Both the position numbers and the translations under genes were made by a program. Under the pieces are notes generated by a model, which saw only the letters and a program-made list of their open reading frames with translations, searched no databases and was not told the DNA's origin. Of a DNA stretch of 18,583 bases, positions 1 to 6,831 are shown in pieces. Position 1 is the first letter of the stretch. Every line of letters begins with the position of its first letter. The stretch comes from DATNIC01 sp035604635 (GTDB taxonomy: Bacteria; Vulcanimicrobiota; Vulcanimicrobiia; Vulcanimicrobiales; Vulcanimicrobiaceae), in assembly GCA_035604635.1 (NCBI GenBank), contig DATNIC010000077.1, positions 1-18,583 on the forward strand, read 5' to 3'.

Positions 1-6
1 AAAAAA

Positions 7-22
7 GCCCGTCGTTACGGGC
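7..22 (-). terminator. Intrinsic terminator of the tRNA operon
   Basis: Read on the minus strand, a perfect 6-bp stem (GCCCGT/ACGGGC) with an AACG tetraloop is followed directly by six Ts (positions 6-1). It sits six bases after the CCA end of tRNA-Glu, so it ends the two-tRNA transcript. It is the only textbook hairpin-plus-T-tract terminator I see in the window. Confidence 0.88.
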
Positions 23-28
23 CTGAGT

Positions 29-103
29 TGGTAGCGCCAACGGGAATCGAACCCGTCTTTACGCCTTGAAAGGGCGTTGTCCTAGCCGATAGACGATGGC
101 GCC
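29..103 (-). tRNA. tRNA-Glu (anticodon TTC)
   Basis: The minus strand folds as a 75-nt cloverleaf. The acceptor stem GGCGCCA pairs with TGGCGCT, with one G-U pair at the end. The anticodon loop CTTTCAA gives anticodon TTC, which reads GAA/GAG. The T arm is ACGGG-TTCGATT-CCCGT. The discriminator is A and the 3' CCA is encoded in the DNA. It is the second gene of a two-tRNA unit, eight bases after tRNA-CAT and just before the terminator. Confidence 0.96.
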
Positions 104-111
104 GCGTTGCT

Positions 112-183
112 TGGGCCCGGTAGGATTCGAACCTACGCGCAACCAGTTATGAGCCGGCCGCTCTACCGCTGAGCTACAGGCCC
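112..183 (-). tRNA. tRNA with CAT anticodon (elongator Met or Ile2)
   Basis: The minus strand folds as a 72-nt cloverleaf. Acceptor GGGCCTG pairs with CGGGCCC, the D stem is GCTC/GAGC, the anticodon loop is CTCATAA (CAT), and the T arm is GTAGG-TTCGAAT-CCTAC with discriminator A. The first acceptor pair is G-C and the anticodon stem lacks the three G-C pairs of initiators, so it is not tRNA-fMet. Elongator tRNA-Met and lysidine-modified tRNA-Ile(CAT) cannot be separated with certainty by eye. The CCA end is not encoded, unlike its partner tRNA-Glu. It is first in the transcript. A weak -10-like GATACT lies on the minus strand at 209-204 without a convincing -35. Confidence 0.92.
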
Positions 184-301
184 CGGCGAATAGCCATTTC
201 CGTAGTATCGTCGTCCCGGGCGTGATCCCTCTTCGCGCTGAGGGGAAGCCCCGGCATGCCTGGAATCTCGTTCCCCACGACGTTTCTGGGAGTGGTCCGG
301 C

Positions 302-1615
302 ATGCAGGGAACCGAGTCAAAGCTAGCGGCACTTCGCTACACGGGTTATCGGCGTGATCCAGCGCCGCAACGCGACCTCTACATGACGCAGGTCGAGCGC
401 GGGACGCCCGGTGGCGAATACCATCGCCGCTTTTGGCAGCCGGTCGCGTACGCCCACGAACTCGGCGATCGGGCCTTGCGCGCGCGCGCGTTGGGCGAAG
501 ATCTCGTGATCTTCCGCGACAAGAGCGGCCACACCGGCGCTTTGCAGCTCCATTGCTGCCACCGCAACGCATCGCTCGAGTTCGGGCTAATTCAAGAACG
601 CGGCATCCGGTGCTGCTACCACGGACGCGTCTTCGACGTCGACGGGACGATGCTCGAGATCCCGGGCGAGCCCGATCGCCTCAAGTACGCGATGAGCCAA
701 GGCGCTTATCCGACCCACGTTTACGGCGGCATCGTCTTCATTTACATGGGTCCGATGGAACGCAAACCCGTTTTCCCGACGTATGACTTCATGGATCTGC
801 CCGGCGTCGAGATCGTGACGGGCATCCGCCTGGAAGTCGATTGCAACTGGCTGCAAATGCGCGAGAACACGATGGACCCCGCGCACACGTTTACCTTGCA
901 CGCGATCCCGCAATGGCGCGGCATGCGGCACTTCTCGCCGCAAATGGAAGTTCGCCCGGAGTTCGTCTTCACCGATACGCCGATCGGGATGATCTACAGT
1001 GCAGCCCGGCGCGTCGGCGACAACGTGTGGGTGCGCTCCGCAGAAAGTCTGGGACCGAACTTGCGCCGGATCACGTCGATCTTCGAGGAAGCAACGGAAG
1101 TCAGGAGCTGCAGCCCGCCGTTCGTGACGTTCTGGACGTTACCGGTCGACGATGAGCACAGCATCTCGTTCTTCGTCAGCCACGTTACCGACGACGAGCC
1201 GATGCCGTTCGAAAAACGTCGCGCGTTGGAAGTCTTCGGCCAATACGACGACCGGCCGTACGAGGAGCGGCAGTGGATCCCCGGCGACTACGATGCGCAA
1301 GTGAGTCAAGGTCCCGTGAGCAGTACAAAAGAGCATCTGGGCAGCCAGGATCGCGGTGTCGTGCTCTTCCGGCGATACATTCGGCGCAACATCGAGGCCG
1401 TCGAACGCGGCGAAGATCCGCACGGCGTCTATCTCGAGGACCCAGGTGTCCTTCCGAGCTATGCCAACGATCGCGTCGTCCCAGTCTCGGAGATCAAGGG
1501 CGATCCCGACGACCCGGCAGCGCTCGTCGCGTTCGCCGAACTGACGGCGCAAGATTACTTGGCACACCCGCCCCTGACGCCGTTGCGCGCACCTAGTCCC
1601 GTCATCGCAACGTGA
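302..1615 (+). CDS. Rieske non-heme iron oxygenase, alpha subunit (phthalate dioxygenase-like)
   Basis: This 437-aa protein is a Rieske-type aromatic-ring or O-demethylating oxygenase component. The [2Fe-2S] motif is C85-x-H87 and C104-x2-H107, with 16 residues between the pairs, in the typical CxYHG context. The mononuclear iron site is D192-x2-H195-x4-H200 (MDPAHTFTLH). The N-terminal block around GTPGGEYHRRFWQPV (34-48) matches the phthalate 4,5-dioxygenase branch, so a monooxygenase, demethylase or dioxygenase is possible and the substrate is unknown. The ATG at 302 follows a purine-rich GGGAGTGG; an internal ATG at 383, just before the conserved N-terminus, is an alternative start. No reductase or ferredoxin is encoded nearby, so electrons must come from a partner elsewhere. 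Its TGA overlaps the GTG of the next gene, so the two are probably co-translated. Confidence 0.93.
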   Translation: MQGTESKLAALRYTGYRRDPAPQRDLYMTQVERGTPGGEYHRRFWQPVAYAHELGDRALRARALGEDLVIFRDKSGHTGALQLHCCHRNASLEFGLIQERGIRCCYHGRVFDVDGTMLEIPGEPDRLKYAMSQGAYPTHVYGGIVFIYMGPMERKPVFPTYDFMDLPGVEIVTGIRLEVDCNWLQMRENTMDPAHTFTLHAIPQWRGMRHFSPQMEVRPEFVFTDTPIGMIYSAARRVGDNVWVRSAESLGPNLRRITSIFEEATEVRSCSPPFVTFWTLPVDDEHSISFFVSHVTDDEPMPFEKRRALEVFGQYDDRPYEERQWIPGDYDAQVSQGPVSSTKEHLGSQDRGVVLFRRYIRRNIEAVERGEDPHGVYLEDPGVLPSYANDRVVPVSEIKGDPDDPAALVAFAELTAQDYLAHPPLTPLRAPSPVIAT

Positions 1616-2541
1616 AGCGCTCCCGCGCGGCAGCGCTAATCGCCTCGGCGCCGTTTGCTCGCGCGCTTGCCGCGACGGCGCAAACGCCCGTGATTCGGAT
1701 CGCGACGGCACCCGCAGATTCGTACGCGGAACCGTTTTTCGCGGCCGACGCCGGCTTCTTCACGCGCGCCGGCCTCAATGTCGACCTCACGCTCCTACCG
1801 AACGGCGGAGCCGTCACGCAAGCGATGGCCGGCAACGCGGTCGATGTCGGGATCGCCGATCCGATCAATGTCGCCAATGCGATCAATGCGGGCTTTCCGG
1901 TCGCGATCCTCGCCGGCTGCGGGCTCTATTCGTCGGACGCGCCGACGACGCTCCTCCTCGTGCCCAAGAACAGTCCGTTGCGCCTCCCGAAGGATCTCGA
2001 AGGGCAAACGATCGGCGTCGTCGCCCTCGCCTCGATCAGTTCGCTCGCGCTGCAAGATTGGCTGCGCGCGAACAACGTCGACGTCCACAAGGTCAGCTTC
2101 ATCGAGATGCCTTTCCCGACGATGGTCCCCGCGATGGAGGCAGGCCGGATCGGCGCGGCCTTGCTCAGCGAGCCGTTCATCACCGACGGGCGCAGCGAGA
2201 CGCGCGTCTTCGGCAAGCCGTTCGATGCGGTCGCCAAGTCGTTCTACATCTCGGTGTGGTTTGCGACCCAAACCTGGATCGGGAAGAATCCGGAGACGGC
2301 GAAGCATCTCGTCCAGACGATCTACGAGACTGCGCGCTGGGCCAACGGACACCATAGCGACACTGCACCGATCTTGGTGAAGTACACCAAGGCCGATCCG
2401 GTTCGCACGCAGTCGATGACGCGCGTCATGTTCGCGACCTCCCTGGATTTGAGCAGGATCCAACCCGTCATCGATGCCGGGTATCGTCACAACCAGTTGC
2501 AGAAGCCGGTCCGCGCCGCAGATATCATCGCGCGCCTTTAG
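1612..2541 (+). CDS. ABC transporter substrate-binding protein, NMT1/SsuA/TauA type
   Basis: This 309-aa predicted periplasmic binding protein has an N-terminal export signal: MKRSR, a short hydrophobic stretch, and a probable cleavage site near ALAATAQT. The mature part starts with the typical strand and helix IRIATAPADSYAEPFFAADAGFF, a pattern of NMT1/THI5-like proteins that bind sulfonates, nitrate, pyrimidine precursors or aromatic acids. The motif NGGAVTQAMAGNAVDVGIAD is the usual second beta-alpha unit of the family. The GTG start lies inside the stop region of the Rieske gene (GTGA, 4-base overlap). No permease or ATPase of the NMT1 class is present in the window, so its transporter partner is unknown. 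Its end overlaps the end of the convergent livF by four bases, leaving no room for a separate terminator. Confidence 0.88.
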   Translation: MKRSRAAALIASAPFARALAATAQTPVIRIATAPADSYAEPFFAADAGFFTRAGLNVDLTLLPNGGAVTQAMAGNAVDVGIADPINVANAINAGFPVAILAGCGLYSSDAPTTLLLVPKNSPLRLPKDLEGQTIGVVALASISSLALQDWLRANNVDVHKVSFIEMPFPTMVPAMEAGRIGAALLSEPFITDGRSETRVFGKPFDAVAKSFYISVWFATQTWIGKNPETAKHLVQTIYETARWANGHHSDTAPILVKYTKADPVRTQSMTRVMFATSLDLSRIQPVIDAGYRHNQLQKPVRAADIIARL

Positions 2542-3281
2542 CGCGCCTTTCCTCGCGCGTCGTCGACGTGCGCGCCGAGGTAAATCGCCTGGACGCGCGG
2601 ATCGGCGGCAAGCGTGGCCGCCGAGCCGGCCAACGCCACGCTGCCGTGTTCGAGGACGTAGGCCCGATCGGCGAAGCGCAGTGTCACCCGCGCGTTCTGC
2701 TCGACGAGCAAGATCGATGTGCCCTCGGCCCGCAGGGCGGCGGCGATCGCGAAGATGCTCTCGACCACGCGCGGTGCGAGACCGGTCGACGGTTCGTCGA
2801 GCATCAGCAGCGACGGCTTCGCGACCAGCGCGCGGCCGATCGCGAGCATTTGCTGCTCGCCCCCGGAGAGGCCGAACGCGATCGCGCGTTTGCGCGCCGC
2901 CAAAGCCGGAAAGCGCTCGTAGACGGCCTCCACGGCGGCGTCGATCTCCGCCCGCGGCCGCCAGAAACCGCCCAGACGCAGGTTGTCGTCGACGACGAGT
3001 TCGGTGAACAGCCGCCGCCCCTCGGGCACGTGCGAGAGTCCGAGGCGCACGATGTCTTCGGCCGGCAGAGCGGTGATCGCGCGGCCTTCGAAGGTCACGC
3101 TGCCGCCGGTCACGCGCGCTTCGCTGTGCGAGATAGCGCGCAGGAGCGTCGTTTTGCCGGCGCCGTTCGCACCAAGCACGGCGACGAATTCGCCCGCGCC
3201 GACTTCGATCGAAATCCCGCGCAGCACTTGCAGCTGGCCGTAGCCGGCGTCGAGGTCGCGCACGACGAGCCGGTCGGTCAC
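2538..3281 (-). CDS. livF: Branched-chain-type ABC transporter ATP-binding protein LivF
   Basis: This 247-aa ABC ATPase is the second nucleotide-binding subunit of a Liv/HAAT importer. Walker A GANGAGKTT is at 37-45, the Q-loop region is LSHVPEGRRLF (81-91), the signature LSGGEQQ is at 137-143 and Walker B SLLMLDEP at 156-163. The VEQN after Walker B, with Gln in place of the switch His, is typical of LivF. The GTG start overlaps the TGA of the upstream livM-livG fusion by four bases (GTGA), so the two are translationally coupled. Liv systems carry branched-chain amino acids, amides, urea or aromatic acids; the neighbouring acyl-CoA genes favour an organic acid here (inference). Confidence 0.95.
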   Translation of the reverse strand: MTDRLVVRDLDAGYGQLQVLRGISIEVGAGEFVAVLGANGAGKTTLLRAISHSEARVTGGSVTFEGRAITALPAEDIVRLGLSHVPEGRRLFTELVVDDNLRLGGFWRPRAEIDAAVEAVYERFPALAARKRAIAFGLSGGEQQMLAIGRALVAKPSLLMLDEPSTGLAPRVVESIFAIAAALRAEGTSILLVEQNARVTLRFADRAYVLEHGSVALAGSAATLAADPRVQAIYLGAHVDDARGKAR

Positions 3282-5011
3282 GCTTCCGCTCCGAGATAGG
3301 CTTCGACGACGGCCGCGTTCTGCTGCACCTCGCCCGGCTTGCCGTCGGCGATCACTTTGCCGAACTCGAGCACGATCACGCGATCGCTCACGTCCATGAC
3401 CAGCGACATGTCGTGTTCGATCAATAGCACCGTGATGCCGTCGCGGCGCAACGCCGTGATGTCGTCGCGCAGGCGCCGGCGTTCGTCGGCGTTGAGGCCG
3501 GCCGCAGGCTCATCGAGCAGCAGCAAGCCCGGCCGCCCGGCCGCCGCACGGGCCAGCTCGACGCGGCGCCGGTCGCCGAACGCCAAATCGCGAGCGGGCG
3601 TGTCGCGCATGTGCGCGACGCCGTAGCCAGTCAACGCCGCAGCGATGTCGGCGTCACCGACGCGTTTCGACGCGAACGCGCCGATCGCGACGTTTTCGGC
3701 GACCGTCATGTCGCCGAACAAGCGCGCGTTTTGAAACGAGCGCGCGGCGCCGAGCGCGGCAACCCGGTGCGGCTGCCAGCCCGTCACGTCGCGCCCGCCG
3801 ATGCAAACCTTTCCGCCGTCGCTGTGCACGACGCCGCAGATCGCGTTGAACAGCGTGGTTTTCCCCGCGCCGTTGGGTCCGATCAGCGAGGTGACGGTGC
3901 CGTTCTCGAGCGCGAACGAAACGTCGTCGACTGCGACCAAACCGCCGAAGTGCTTGGAGACGTACTCGATTTCGAGCCAGCGCGTCCCGGCCGGGATCTC
4001 GGCCCGCGGCACCGCGACGGCCGGCGCCGGCGGCAATGCGGTTGCTTCCGTGCGCCGCCCGGTGCGGTACCACAGCAGACCGGTGAGCCCGCGCGGCAAG
4101 AAGATCGCGACGCAAATCACGGCGATGCCGTAGAGAATCGGGCGCAGATTCTCGTACGAGTGTCCGTACAGATTGGTGAAGCCAATGATCGCGGCGCCGA
4201 GCACGGCGCCGGAAACCGTCCCGGCGCCGCCGAGAATCACCATCAATAACACGTCGATCGAGACCGTGATGCCGACCGCGTCGGGCACGACCAAACCGAG
4301 ATACGACGAGTAGAACGTCCCGGCGAGACCGGCCAGCATGCCGGCGTAGGTAAACGCGCCGATCGTATAGCGGCGCACGGGTATGCCGGCAACCTCGGCC
4401 GCCAGCGGGTCGTTTCGGATCGCCTCGAACGCACGGCCGATGCGGCCGCGCAAGATCAGCGTCGTCGCGAGCGCCGCCAGCGCGACCAAGAACCAGGCAT
4501 ACCAGTACGCGCCGATGCCGCTCATTGCGAACGGACCGATCTGCGCGTAGGGGACGTTACTGATCCCACTGACGCCGCCGAAGGCCGGCGCATACCGCAG
4601 CAAGCCGACCACGATCGCACCGAACGCAAGCGTGGCCATCGCGAGGTACGGGCCTTGGAAGCGCAGCGTGATGAAACCGAGCACGACGCCGAGCAACCCC
4701 GACAAAACGACCCCGAGCAGCGTCGCGAGCAGGTACTGTTCCCATGGCGCGACGCCCGCCGGCCAGGTGAACGACGCCGTCAAGTACGCGACCGCATAGG
4801 CGCCGATCGCAAAGAACCCGGCCTGACCGATCGAAACCAGATTCACGTTGCCCAACAGCAGCGAGAGACCGATCGCGACGACGGCGTAGATCGCACCGTA
4901 GGTCGCGGCTTGAATCAGCGTCGCATCATGCGCGCCCACGACGCCGAAGACGACGACCGCCGCGGCGAAGATCAGCAGCAGGCGGAGATCGACGCTCAGC
5001 CGCTGTCTCAA
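3278..5011 (-). CDS. livMG: Fused Liv permease-ATPase (LivM-LivG)
   Basis: This 577-aa fusion joins two normally separate subunits of a branched-chain-type importer. Residues 1 to about 315 form the LivM permease: many hydrophobic segments and the cytoplasmic coupling loop RGRIGRAFEAIRNDPLAAEV (188-207). A Pro/Ala-rich linker at about 318-342 leads to a LivG ATPase with Walker A GPNGAGKTT (378-386), SFQNARLF Q-loop (425-432), signature AFGDRRR (477-483), Walker B LLLLDEP (496-502) and switch His in IEHD (531-534). I place the start at the TTG at 5011, which overlaps the livH stop (TTGA) and opens directly onto LivM-like sequence. The reading frame stays open further upstream to 5284, but that part is arginine-rich and antisense-like inside livH. 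The reading frame across the junction is continuous, with no sign of a frameshift. Confidence 0.93.
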   Translation of the reverse strand: MRQRLSVDLRLLLIFAAAVVVFGVVGAHDATLIQAATYGAIYAVVAIGLSLLLGNVNLVSIGQAGFFAIGAYAVAYLTASFTWPAGVAPWEQYLLATLLGVVLSGLLGVVLGFITLRFQGPYLAMATLAFGAIVVGLLRYAPAFGGVSGISNVPYAQIGPFAMSGIGAYWYAWFLVALAALATTLILRGRIGRAFEAIRNDPLAAEVAGIPVRRYTIGAFTYAGMLAGLAGTFYSSYLGLVVPDAVGITVSIDVLLMVILGGAGTVSGAVLGAAIIGFTNLYGHSYENLRPILYGIAVICVAIFLPRGLTGLLWYRTGRRTEATALPPAPAVAVPRAEIPAGTRWLEIEYVSKHFGGLVAVDDVSFALENGTVTSLIGPNGAGKTTLFNAICGVVHSDGGKVCIGGRDVTGWQPHRVAALGAARSFQNARLFGDMTVAENVAIGAFASKRVGDADIAAALTGYGVAHMRDTPARDLAFGDRRRVELARAAAGRPGLLLLDEPAAGLNADERRRLRDDITALRRDGITVLLIEHDMSLVMDVSDRVIVLEFGKVIADGKPGEVQQNAAVVEAYLGAEA

Positions 5012-5874
5012 TCGCGTGCGATCCGGCGGCCGCCGAAGATTCCTTGCGGCCGCAGCAGCAACACGACGAGCAGAATCACGTACACCAGCGGGTCGACGAG
5101 ATCGTGCGCGAATCGCGAACCCAGGAACGTCTCGATCAAACCGACCAGCAACCCGCCGACCGTGCATCCGATGGGCGAGGCCAATCCGCCCAGAATCGCG
5201 CCGACGAACCCCTTCACGGTGATCGTGATGCCGCTCGAACCCCCGACGAGCGTGATCGGACCGACGATCGTCCCGGCAAAACATGCGAGTGCAATCGAGA
5301 TCGCCGCGCTCACGCTGCGCGCCCGATCGACGTTGATGCCGCTGAGCCGCGCGCCGACCGGATCGTTGGCGGCGGCGCGAATCGCCTTACCGTACATCGT
5401 GCGTTCGAAGAACACGTAGAGCACGCCCAGCATCACGGCCAGCAGTCCCATCACCCAGATGCTCTGCACCGCGACGGTCGAGCCGGCCACGGTCAGCGAC
5501 TGTGCCACGCTGAACGTCGGCAGCGGCTGCGGCTCGTTGCCCCAGATCATCGCGTGCCCATAAAGCAGTACGTAGACCGTGCCGATCGACGCGATCATCA
5601 CCGCACCTTCGCTGACCTTCGCCGCCGGACGCAGAATGAAGCGTTCGTAGAGCGCGCCCAGCCCGAAACCGAGGATCGTCGATCCGATCAGCGCCAGCCA
5701 CACGTTGAAGTGCAACAGCGACACGAACGAAAGCGCGAACAGACCGCCGAGCACGACGAAGTCGCCCTGGGCGAAGTTGACCGCCCGCGTCGCGCGCAGA
5801 ATGATATGGATACCGAGCGCGACCAGCGCATATGTGCTGCCGACGGTCAAGCCGGCAATCAACAACTGTATCAA
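5008..5874 (-). CDS. livH: Branched-chain-type ABC transporter permease LivH
   Basis: This 288-aa integral membrane protein is the other permease of the Liv/HAAT importer. It begins with the classic LivH sequence MIQLLIAGLTVGSTYALVAL and contains the conserved segment RAVNFAQGDFVVLGG (30-44) and the coupling-loop region GKAIRAAANDPVGARLSGI. The start is a TTG at 5874; no in-frame ATG or GTG lies between it and the upstream gene, and the Shine-Dalgarno match is poor. It is first in the livH, livMG, livF operon and is divergent from the hydratase/lyase gene across a 114-bp intergenic region. The start codon is the main uncertainty. Confidence 0.94.
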   Translation of the reverse strand: MIQLLIAGLTVGSTYALVALGIHIILRATRAVNFAQGDFVVLGGLFALSFVSLLHFNVWLALIGSTILGFGLGALYERFILRPAAKVSEGAVMIASIGTVYVLLYGHAMIWGNEPQPLPTFSVAQSLTVAGSTVAVQSIWVMGLLAVMLGVLYVFFERTMYGKAIRAAANDPVGARLSGINVDRARSVSAAISIALACFAGTIVGPITLVGGSSGITITVKGFVGAILGGLASPIGCTVGGLLVGLIETFLGSRFAHDLVDPLVYVILLVVLLLRPQGIFGGRRIARD

Positions 5875-5988
5875 GCGAATCCGTGTCCATGCCGCGGCCC
5901 GAACTCTCCTGCCCGGCGGACGTGGAGAGGGGCCGGGTTCGCGTTCGGCGCACTGCGTTTCGACGCCAAAACACTGAGGGAGAACGGC
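5875..5988. promoter_or_regulatory. Divergent promoter/operator region between livH and the hydratase/lyase gene
   Basis: This 114-bp gap separates the transport and acyl-CoA operons and must hold at least part of both promoters. It contains an inverted repeat, CTCTCC at 5904-5909 and GGAGAG at 5924-5929. The half-site centres are 20 bp apart, about two helical turns, which suits a dimeric repressor. Flanking bases extend the symmetry loosely (GAAC on the left, GTTC on the right). I see no convincing -35/-10 pair. No regulator gene is present in the window. The operator role is inference. Confidence 0.4.
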
Positions 5989-6831
5989 ATGCCGAACAAC
6001 GGAAAACGCGCGTGGGACAACGTCATCGTGGAGGTCGACAGCGATCGTATCGCGTGGGTGACGCTGAACCGCCCCGACAAGCGCAACGCGATGAGTCCCG
6101 CCCTGAACGACGACATGGTGGAAGTCCTCAACGCGCTCGAGATCGACGATTCATGCGGCGTCGTCGTGCTGACCGGCGCCGGCGATGCGTTCTCCGCCGG
6201 GATGGATCTCAAGGAATTCTTCCGCGAACTCGACGGGCTGCCGCCCGCTGAGGCGGCGCAGCGCCGTCGGTCGGCCCACGCGTGGCAATGGCGCATGCTC
6301 ATGAATTACGTCAAACCTACGATCGCGATGGTCAACGGATGGTGTTTCGGCGGTGCGTTCACGCCGTTGGTCGCGTGCGACCTCGCGCTCGCCGCCGAGG
6401 ATGCAACGTTCGGTCTTTCCGAGATCAACTGGGGAATCATCCCGGGCGGAAACGTCACCAAAGCGTTTGCGGCCGTCGTGCCGCAGCGAGACGCGCTGTA
6501 CTACATCATGACCGGCAAGACGTTCGACGGCCGCAAGGCGGCCGAGATGCGCTTGGTCAACGAAGCGGTGCCGAAGGAAGCTCTGCGCGAGCGCACGCGC
6601 GAGCTCGCCCTCGACCTGATCGGCAAGAACCCGACGATCCTGCGGGTCGCGAAGACGACCTACAAGTTCGCGCGCGACATGGTGTGGGACGTCGCCGACG
6701 ATTACACCGCCGCTAAGTCGGCGCAGGCGCAGTACCTCGACCGGGAAGGCGGGCGCGCGAAGGGACTCAAGCAGTTCCTCGACGACAAAACGTTCAAACC
6801 AGGATTGGAAGCCTATCGGCGTGACGACTGA
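5989..6831 (+). CDS. ech: p-Hydroxycinnamoyl-CoA hydratase/lyase homologue (crotonase family)
   Basis: This 280-aa crotonase-fold protein aligns along its length with feruloyl/p-coumaroyl-CoA hydratase-lyase (HCHL, Ech, FerB), which hydrates the side-chain double bond and splits off acetyl-CoA to give an aldehyde. Diagnostic blocks are NRPDKRNAMSP (27-37), AGMDLKEFFRE (70-80), VNGWCFGG (115-122), FGLSEINWGI (141-150), YYIMTGKTFDGRKAAEM (171-187) and KQFLDDK...KPGLEAY near the end. The oxyanion-hole Met72 and catalytic Glu145 (Met70 and Glu143 in the Pseudomonas enzyme) are kept. By recalled alignment, the two phenol-contacting tyrosines, Tyr75 and Tyr239, are Phe77 and Ala241 here, so the substrate may differ. 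The ATG is preceded by GAGGGAG. The gene overlaps the next by 11 bases. Confidence 0.9.
   Translation: MPNNGKRAWDNVIVEVDSDRIAWVTLNRPDKRNAMSPALNDDMVEVLNALEIDDSCGVVVLTGAGDAFSAGMDLKEFFRELDGLPPAEAAQRRRSAHAWQWRMLMNYVKPTIAMVNGWCFGGAFTPLVACDLALAAEDATFGLSEINWGIIPGGNVTKAFAAVVPQRDALYYIMTGKTFDGRKAAEMRLVNEAVPKEALRERTRELALDLIGKNPTILRVAKTTYKFARDMVWDVADDYTAAKSAQAQYLDREGGRAKGLKQFLDDKTFKPGLEAYRRDD

Noticed and set aside
251..305. Direct repeat CCGGCATGC at 251-259 and 297-305 as a possible operator pair
   Set aside because: The second copy includes the Rieske gene start codon and nine GC-rich bases can recur by chance; no symmetry or promoter lies beside it.
5012..5284. In-frame upstream extension of the LivM-LivG fusion (91 more residues)
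   Set aside because: It lies wholly inside livH, is arginine-rich and lacks LivM character; the TTG at 5011 overlapping the livH stop gives a normal LivM N-terminus.
5044..5988. Long open frame upstream of the hydratase/lyase gene on the plus strand
   Set aside because: It is antisense to livH and reads as Arg/Asp/His-rich shadow sequence; the ATG at 5989 has a good ribosome site and matches the family start.
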